Part shown: positions 57,762 through 64,000 of the stretch, piece by piece
Position numbering within the stretch: the first letter of the stretch is position 1
How the letters are laid out: every line of letters starts with the position of its first letter
NCBI GenBank assembly: GCA_027627225.1
Contig: CM051032.1
Span: 65,203,137-65,267,136 of the forward strand
Direction of reading: 5' to 3'
DNA: 64,000 nt
DNA from: Congeria kusceri
Taxonomy: Eukaryota > Mollusca > Bivalvia > Myida > Dreissenidae
Program-made: the position numbers and the translations under genes
The notes under the pieces: generated by a model
Told to the model about the DNA's origin: nothing
What the model saw: only the letters and a program-made list of their open reading frames with translations
Databases searched by the model: none

Positions 57762-57970
57762 TAATGCATGTGCGTAAAGTGTCGTCCCGGATTCGCCTTT
57801 GCAGTATGCAAAGGCAAATCCAGGACGGCACTTTCCACTTTCATGGTATTTTCTGTTTCAAGGATGTCTCTTCTAAATATAAATCCACTGTAGACGGAAA
57901 GTGCCGTCCTGGATTAGCCTGTGCGGACTGCACAGGCTAATCCGGGATGACACTTTACGCACATTCATTA
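57762..57970. mobile_element. 209-bp MITE (TAATGCATGTGCGTAAAGTG ends)
   Basis: The ends are inverted copies of TAATGNATGTGCGTAAAGTG. Each half contains its own palindrome: 'ggattagcctgtgcggactg' with 'cacaggctaatcc' on the right, and a diverged 'gcctttgcagtatgcaaaggc' on the left. From memory this family is very abundant in heterodont bivalves. A second copy runs off the window at 63905. It lies in an SMC5 intron. Confidence 0.85.
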
Positions 57971-58255
57971 AGTCCGGTTTTTCCATGACGCACCTCAAAT
58001 CTATTTTGTAATAAACAACATAATTAAGCCAGTAATTACTATACATGATACAAACCATTCATTCTGAAGTATGCATGTAGTTTATTCAGGAATTTCAGTA
58101 GGTGTTGAACACCAAAAGTCAAATAACTTCCTGTCAGGGCTAACAATACTGGAGTCAGACTCACAGAATTTTTCTTTTTGCATAATTGGTAAATTCTCTG
58201 CAAATGGTAATTACTAATTTGTGTAAACATGTAAAAAAAAAAAGAAGGAAAAAAG

Positions 58256-59170
58256 TAGGGATGGCAACAAATACCAAAACGCTGTTTGAATATTCGAATT
58301 CAATATTCAAATAATATTCGAATATTTGTTCGTTTTTTAAATGTCCGAGTCTTTGTTTATTTATCCATGATGTATAATAGGTAAACGAATTAATGTGTCG
58401 TTAAAAACCATTCTTGTAGCTGTCGACTCTATGAATTTAATACGAATTTTCCATCATCATCATCATCAGTCATCATCATCCGATTCATTGATTTCATAAT
58501 ACAACAACATAGAAAACAGTTCTTATATTTTATTTTGAATCATTTACTTTGTCAAACATTTGAATACACTGGATGAAAAGTACGCGGAGGCACGATGATT
58601 TGTAAATGCAATCTGACCATTTAAAAAACACTTTAATGAACCAGAAGACTTTGAGATTGATCGGGAAACACATAGAATATATACCTGTGCTGTTTTACTC
58701 ATTTTTGTTTGTTATATTGAGCGCATAAATGCTTTAAAGTCGGCATGAAAAATGTTGTTGTTAATGCACCGCTAATTAAAGGTATGAAATTAAATTGATA
58801 GTAACACCTAAACCGCATAATGCACCATACATTGTTCAATCATTGTGCTCCAATTAGCGTCAGTGTGAAAACATCGGTCTCCAATAAGCTTCAGTTAAGC
58901 ACCCAAATAATGTTACGTACAAACTACGCAAATATTTAGGGTCAGTTTACGACTCGATTGCACCACTGCGCCTACGGGTAGCAATGGTGTTAAATAACAT
59001 GTCATCGTGTCAAATTAGGTAACTGTGAAAACATAATGATCGCGGATTATAGAATTAAACTAGTTTATTATGGAGAATTTATATATCTATATTTTGCCAT
59101 TCGAATACTCATTTAATATTCGAATATTCGGTCAAGTATTCAAATATTCGATTATTCGTTGACATCCCTA
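58256..59170. mobile_element. Non-autonomous hAT-like element, copy 3 (915 bp)
   Basis: Ends TAGGGATGGCAACAAATA and, inverted, TAGGGATGTCAACGAATA. There is a perfect 8-bp target duplication GAAAAAAG (58248-58255, 59171-59178). 'attcgaata' repeats lie at both ends and a (CAT)n microsatellite at 58452-58480. It has no transposase. It lies in an SMC5 intron. Confidence 0.88.
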
Positions 59171-59403
59171 GAAAAAAGGCAATAAATAAAACCACCATTT
59201 TTATCATATAATAAATTTTTTTCAAGTGCTTTTGAAGTTTGCCAATGTCAAACAAAGTATCAAAATGATGCCAAGGGTATCATAATGATGAAAGGCAGAA
59301 CATTTGATCGAGTCAAAAATATGTAAATTGCAATTTTCTGGCATCTATTGAAATCCATGTCATATCTGCCTCAGGTTGTTCTATTATGAGTCATGTTGTT
59401 TAG

Positions 59404-59550
<147 letters not shown>

Positions 59551-59920
59551 TGAACTTTTTCATAAGAAGTTCTTAATGTAAGAAGGATATGAGGTAGTAC
59601 TTTGTTAAGTGAACTCTTAATAGAAAAATTCTTTTTTTTTAAATTAAAAAAATAAAATAAATAAAAAAACAGTTTATTTACATAACAAAAACATTTTGAA
59701 AAACAAAAGCAGTTATTGAAATTCACAGTTCGGCCAAGGGAATATATTATTACTTGTGAGCAAGAAAATGTTACAAGTCCGCCAATATGAAGCTGAGAAT
59801 CTGAGCAAGCCCAGTGATAATTTAGCAGTGCTGGGCTTATGGGCTTGTGCTATATTCGACCGCTGCAATACCAATCAGTTTGCTTTGGGAAAATCAGTTG
59901 GGAGGCGATCAAATTTTACC

Positions 59921-60277
59921 ACACGGCTCCCATTCCCAAATTGGGAAATGGGGCCGGGGCCCTGGTGAAGGGGAATTTTCCCGAATTTTTTTTGTGACCT
60001 TTTTTTTTTATTTTACTTTGTTATAAAACATTAATTAATTGTTTTGCCACATATGATAAATAAGATTATGCACAAACTTGGTTAATGAAAAATTGCTTTT
60101 CATTGTTTACAAAAATGCCTCTATCTTGGGCATTAGTCAATTTTTGTCCGATTTTGGTCAATTTTTTTTTAAAATAAAGCTTACATTCTGAGGGGAATGT
60201 TCAGGTTAATAACATACTTTTTAAATAGGGGAATGGGGCCTAATTTCGTCCCAAATTCGGTCAAATGAGAGCCGTGT
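59921..60277. mobile_element. 357-bp MITE-like element (ACACGGCTC ends)
   Basis: ACACGGCTC at 59921 is inverted at 60269-60277, and 'attcccaaattggg' is partly matched by 'cccaaattcgg' inside the right end. No target duplication was found. It lies in an SMC5 intron. Confidence 0.5.
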
Positions 60278-60608
60278 TCTATGTATGAACATTGGTGTGA
60301 GCATACAGTAACATGGAAGGGAGGAACAGTTACTTGTATTATTTGTTAACCCCAAATTATGCCAATTCACAAACCAGCCTTGGTATTTTGCCTGTTTATA
60401 TGTTTAACAAATCATTCGAGATGTGCTTTAGCCTTTGGACTGATTAATTATGCAATTATGAAAATGTTACTATTTGTGAATGATAGTACTGTTTTCTTTT
60501 ACAATGCCTGATAAAGATAAAGAGTGTTTGCAATTCAAACCAGTATATTATTAAATTAATTTGACTTTATATCTTTTTTTATCCTTGATCTTTCCCTGCT
60601 GACTTCAG

Positions 60609-60821
60609 ATCGGCAGCATAGAGATGTACGAGCGCCACCAGCGCCTAAAGGAGTCGCGCAGTAGCGCCCGGGAGCTGGAGGTGGACCACGAGCGTCTCAA
60701 GGAGAGACTGAACACTGAGAGACAGAAAAACGCTCGCATCGAGCAAGACGTGCGGAGCTACGAGGAACGCAATGTGATCTTGCAGGAGATCAAAACGTTG
60801 AAGATCAAAAAAGTCTGGGTG
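60609..60821 (+). CDS. SMC5: SMC5 exon, start of coiled coil
   Basis: Acceptor 'gctgacttcag' and donor 'gtaggt' bound 213 nt (71 codons, phase 0). The frame starts IGSIEMYERHQRLKE and continues in a charged, heptad-like pattern (ARELEVDHERLKERLNTE, RIEQDVRSYEERN) to LKIKKVWV. The 'SIG..EM...H..LK' start and the final W-V before the next exon's EY follow SMC5. The base composition is distinctly GC-richer than the introns. Confidence 0.92.
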
Positions 60822-60904
60822 GTAGGTTCATGTTTTAGGTTACTCAATCAGAAAAGAAACCTTACACTTCATAATCTGTCGTAATTTTTAACCACATTTT
60901 TAGG

Positions 60905-61815
60905 AGAGAGAGATTGGGGTATGTCTTTGGGTGGGCGGGGTAGCAGCGTCAACATTTCGTTTTCGCTCTCTAACTCTAGAACAGATTGAGATATTTTAAT
61001 GAAACTTCATACATAGATACCTTATATTGAGACCTCGCTTGGGTATGGGGTGGTTGGGGTCAAGGTCACCCTTGCTAAAAATAGCAAAACGGTTTCCGCT
61101 CAATAACTTGAGATAGCATCGAGATATTTTAATGAAACTTCATACATAGATGCATATGGGGTGGGTGGGGTCAAGGTCGCCTTTACTAAAAATAGACAAA
61201 CAGTTTCCGCTCAATACCAGGAGAATGAATTGAGATATTTTCATGAAATTTATATGTAGGTACCTTATATCTAGACCTCGCTTGCAATTGCATATGGGGT
61301 GGGAGGGGTCAAGGTCACCATTACTTAAAATAAAAAGACGATTTCCACTCAATAACTTGAGAACAAATTTAGATATTTTAATGAAACTTCATATGTAGAT
61401 ACCTTATATTGAGACCTTGCTTTGGATTGCAAGGTCAAGGTCACCATTACTAAAAAACAACAGTTTACACTCTACAGCTCAAGAACGAATTGAGGCATTG
61501 TAACGTTACTTCAAATGTAGATACCTTATATTGAAACCTCACTTGGGATTGCATATGGGATAGTTCGGGGTCAAGGTTACTGTTATTAAAATAGAGAAAC
61601 AGAGTAGGCTCAATAACGCAGAAACAAATTGAACTGTTGTAATAAAACTTCATAAATAGATACATTATAGCAAGACCTTGCATGGGATTGCATATTGTTT
61701 CTGTGGGGTCAAGATCAAGAGATGCCGCTTGGTATTACTTAGGGGATGGATGAGGTCAAGGTCACCATTTCTTAAAATAGATCAAATGCTGTCTGCTCAA
61801 TAACTCAGTAGTGGG
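60905..61815. repeat. Tandem array, ~118-bp unit, about 8 copies, in an SMC5 intron
   Basis: Same family as 5380-5990 and 12715-13990: head 'gattggggtatgtctttggg', units with 'aacttcatacatagatacct' and 'gtggggtcaaggtcacc'. Units drift to the right and end near 61815. Confidence 0.8.
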
Positions 61816-61946
61816 CTACCCAGCACCAACTAGGGGCATATGTGTTTATCAAACACAGAATCTTGTTTCAGAATATTTTTTGTCATTTTTAACGTCTGTT
61901 TAGATCTAGGTAGATGCTTAATGTTGTTGTTTTTTGTAATTCACAG

Positions 61947-62108
61947 GAGTATGATGAAAAAAGACAGCTGTTTTTTCAACACAAAAATGAGAAGCAGACC
62001 GTTGAGAAGGAGCTGCGAGCTCTCCGTGCAGCCCACGCCCCTCTGCTCAAGGGCATCACAGAATTTCAGGCAAAAAAGGATGACATTGCCAGTCAGGTGA
62101 AAGCTAAG
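61947..62108 (+). CDS. SMC5: SMC5 exon, coiled-coil region
   Basis: Acceptor 'tgtaattcacag' and donor 'gtatgt' bound 162 nt (54 codons, phase 0). The frame reads EYDEKRQLFFQHKNEKQT, then VEKELRALRAAHAPLLKG and ITEFQAKKDDIASQVKAK. The EY continues the 'PWVEY'-like junction of SMC5. The final ~42 nt, together with the donor, are repeated downstream several times (62159-62620). Confidence 0.9.
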
Positions 62109-62620
62109 GTATGTAGGCGTGCATGGTTTGAAGAAAACTTAAAATGGCTATGTAATATCAGGCAAGAAAGGACGACATTGCCAGTCAGGTAAGAGTTAAG
62201 GTGCGTAGGCGTGCATGGTTTAAAGAAAACTTGAAATTACTATGTAATGTCATTGAAGAAAATTTAAATGACTGTGATGTCAGGCAAGAAAGAACGAAAA
62301 AGCCAGTCAGGTAAGACCTAAGGTGGGTAGGAGTGCATGCTTTGAAGAAAACTTCAAATGACTATGTGATGTCAGGCAAGAAAGAACGAAATTGCCAGTC
62401 AGGTGAAGGCTAAGGTGTGTGAGTGTACATGGTTTGGAGAAAACTTCAAATGTAATGCCAGGCGAGAAAATGTGACATTACCAGTCAGATGAAGGCTAAG
62501 GTATGAGGCACGAAATGTTGGAGAAAACTTCAAATGTAATATCAGACAAGAAACGACGAAATTGGCAGTCAGGTGAAGGCTAAGGTACATAGGTGCAGAA
62601 CGATTTGAGAAAAATTGTAA
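62067..62620 (+). repeat. SMC5: About six tandem copies of the SMC5 exon-intron boundary
   Basis: Units start at about 62067, 62159, 62281, 62373, 62459 and 62543. Each begins with CAGGCAAGAAAGGACGA-like sequence (the exon's FQAKKDD codons), then 'attgccagtcaggt', 'gaaggctaagg', a GT donor-like site and 'gcatggtttgaagaaaactt' from the intron. The first unit contains the true exon end. The later ones carry diverged donor sites and some frame breaks, so they are probably not used as exons. Confidence 0.85.
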
Positions 62621-62863
62621 TTTCCAGGGCCCTTTCTGGAGATTTAGTCAGGGTCTGGGGCCCTGCTAGTAGGAAATTTTCACATTGTTTCTGCATTTGT
62701 AGGGAGTTAAAAATTGACATTCCTAAAAAATTAACTTGTAAATGCAGATGATATCCAGTTAGTTTGGTTATCATTAAAATAAGATTAATGTTCAGCTTTT
62801 GATTTTTGAAACATGCATTGTGATTTTGAATATCAATTCAACTGCTACTGCAATGCACCTATA

Positions 62864-63283
62864 CTGTAGAATCACTTGAATTCGCGGGGTACAAATTTCT
62901 CGCACTTGCGATCACGGACATATTTGCGTGGAGTTAAATTCGTGCAAATCCGCGACTGTGTTATAGAGGTATGAATCGATTTATTGTACAAAAACAGAAT
63001 ATAATTTAAAAGAAATATGAATCATTCATCAATTACAATGTAGAAAGAATTATTTAACTAAACTGTTTATGACGTAAATGATTAAAACATCGGGTCATTC
63101 ACATATACCTATATACCTGTACATATTTATGAACGATTACCAACTTGCATTTGAACGAACGTGTAAACTCCCAAGGCTAAATTAAGAAATCGGTAAATAT
63201 TTGCGGTGGACATAAATTCGCGCTATGGCGGGAGCGCAAAAAGCGCGAAAATTAGACCTCCGCAAAAATTAGTGATTCTACAG
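62864..63283. mobile_element. ~420-bp MITE with CTGTAGAATCACT ends and TA flanks
   Basis: CTGTAGAATCACT at 62864 is perfectly inverted at 63271-63283, and TA lies directly outside both ends, as for Tc1/mariner-type insertion. The inner 'aattcgcg' and 'cgcgaaaatt' motifs are also inverted. A truncated relative lies at 49129. It lies in an SMC5 intron. Confidence 0.75.
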
Positions 63284-63507
63284 TAATTCAAGGTTTGGGG
63301 AATTTTTCACTGAAACGGGAAAAAAGCTGCATTAATTTGTCCTGTATTGGTGCCTATAAATTTATGAAATGAAAGCCCGGTCAAAGCCCTGATGTCATAT
63401 GGCTGTCTACTGTATATAAGCGTCAGTGTGGCTTTGTTTGATGAAATCAAAATCAGTGATATGTTTTGTTCAATATAACCTGTGTATATGTTTCTTTCCA
63501 TTTTCAG

Positions 63508-63579
63508 TCTCGAGAACTTCGTGTAGTTGCCGAGAAAGCCAGTGCAAATGTGTCTGCCTTGGACGGCCTGGAGGACAAG
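63508..63579 (+). CDS. SMC5: SMC5 exon, coiled-coil region (short)
   Basis: Acceptor 'ccattttcag' and donor 'gtatca' bound 72 nt (24 codons, phase 0). The frame reads SRELRVVAEKASANVSAL then DGLEDK. It is in phase with the exon at 61947 and continues a coiled-coil-like composition. The remaining coiled coil, hinge and C-terminal head of SMC5 lie beyond the right edge. The call rests on phase, splice sites and position more than on sequence alone. Confidence 0.75.
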
Positions 63580-63904
63580 GTATCAACTGCCTGTCATTAT
63601 TAAATCCTGCAAATCTGCATTGGGCAGAAAATCGTTTTCTTTGTACTAAGTAATGAATTGAATAAAACAATGTTACTCATTGTAATGTTCTTACATACAA
63701 CAATGTTTTCTTTATCTGGAAAAAATATTTTCAACCATTTAAGCTGTTTATCAACACAGAGTCCGTTTACATATCTAAATAGTGTCAAACCATGCTGAAC
63801 TGTCCAACTGGAAAACACATGTATTATATGTTTGCTTCCTATCATGTTTCTGTAAATATGTCTTCAAAACCAACATACGATTTGTGTTGTGGGAAAACTG
63901 AGCT

Positions 63905-64000
63905 TAATGCATGTGATTAAAGTGTCGTCCCGGATTAGCCTGTGCAGTCTGCACAAGCTAATCCGGGATGGCACTTTCCGCCTACAGTGGATTTCTGTTT
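63905..64000. mobile_element. TAATGCATGTG MITE, second copy, cut by the window edge
   Basis: The first ~95 bases match 57762-57970: end, 'aaagtgtcgtcccggattag', 'cctgtgcagtctgcac' palindrome, 'ggcactttccgcctacagtgg'. The other half is outside the window. Confidence 0.85.

Overview
The window looks like nuclear DNA of a bivalve mollusc. Only one host gene is clearly present: SMC5 on the + strand from about 54.5 kb to the right edge. Six of its internal exons can be read in phase, separated by introns of 1.1 to 2.9 kb. The inverted-repeat element at 57762-57970 and 63905-64000 (TAATGCATGTGCGTAAAGTG ends) is, from memory, abundant in heterodont bivalves such as Dreissena and Mya. The repeated GCTCACCTGAGCAC motif also fits molluscan repeats. 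Species assignment is inference.

Layout. 1-7.1 kb holds tandem arrays of 100-170 bp units and one orphan exon of a WSC-domain protein (2551-2690). 7.6-20.4 kb holds a hAT-like element and a series of gene-free elements with a hairpin 5' end, a tandem-repeat core and a GGGCCATCATGGCCC hairpin 3' end, resembling non-autonomous Helentrons (HINEs). 20.8-26.5 kb holds a decayed Ty3/Gypsy integrase end and the 5' half of an LTR retrotransposon on the - strand (LTR, tRNA-Lys-type primer site, gag). 27-31 kb holds a tRNA-derived SINE, a 458-bp foldback and a second hAT-like element. 31-35 kb is AT-rich with a minisatellite and no convincing gene.

34.9-48.8 kb is a nested transposon complex. A repeat unit with a tRNA-like head (U) was hit by a CAGTGCTCCAG-ended element (B). 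B was hit by a 4.7-kb Crypton tyrosine-recombinase element with introns. The Crypton was hit by a 1.2-kb hAT-type element carrying a TTF zinc-finger fragment. The uninterrupted target of B survives at about 46.1 kb in a second copy of U, which carries its own B copy. That B copy was in turn hit by another hairpin-ended element (C1).

48.8-54.3 kb holds further hAT-like elements and an array. In 54.5-64 kb every SMC5 intron carries its own elements, and the boundary of one SMC5 exon has been amplified about sixfold.

The most unusual signal is the C family (46258-47113 and 56456-57575). Its loop and flank sequences are conserved, but the hairpin stems and a 9-base end motif differ between copies while staying self-complementary and matched between the two ends of each copy.

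All calls are by eye from sequence; no searches were run. Tandem-array boundaries are approximate to tens of bases.
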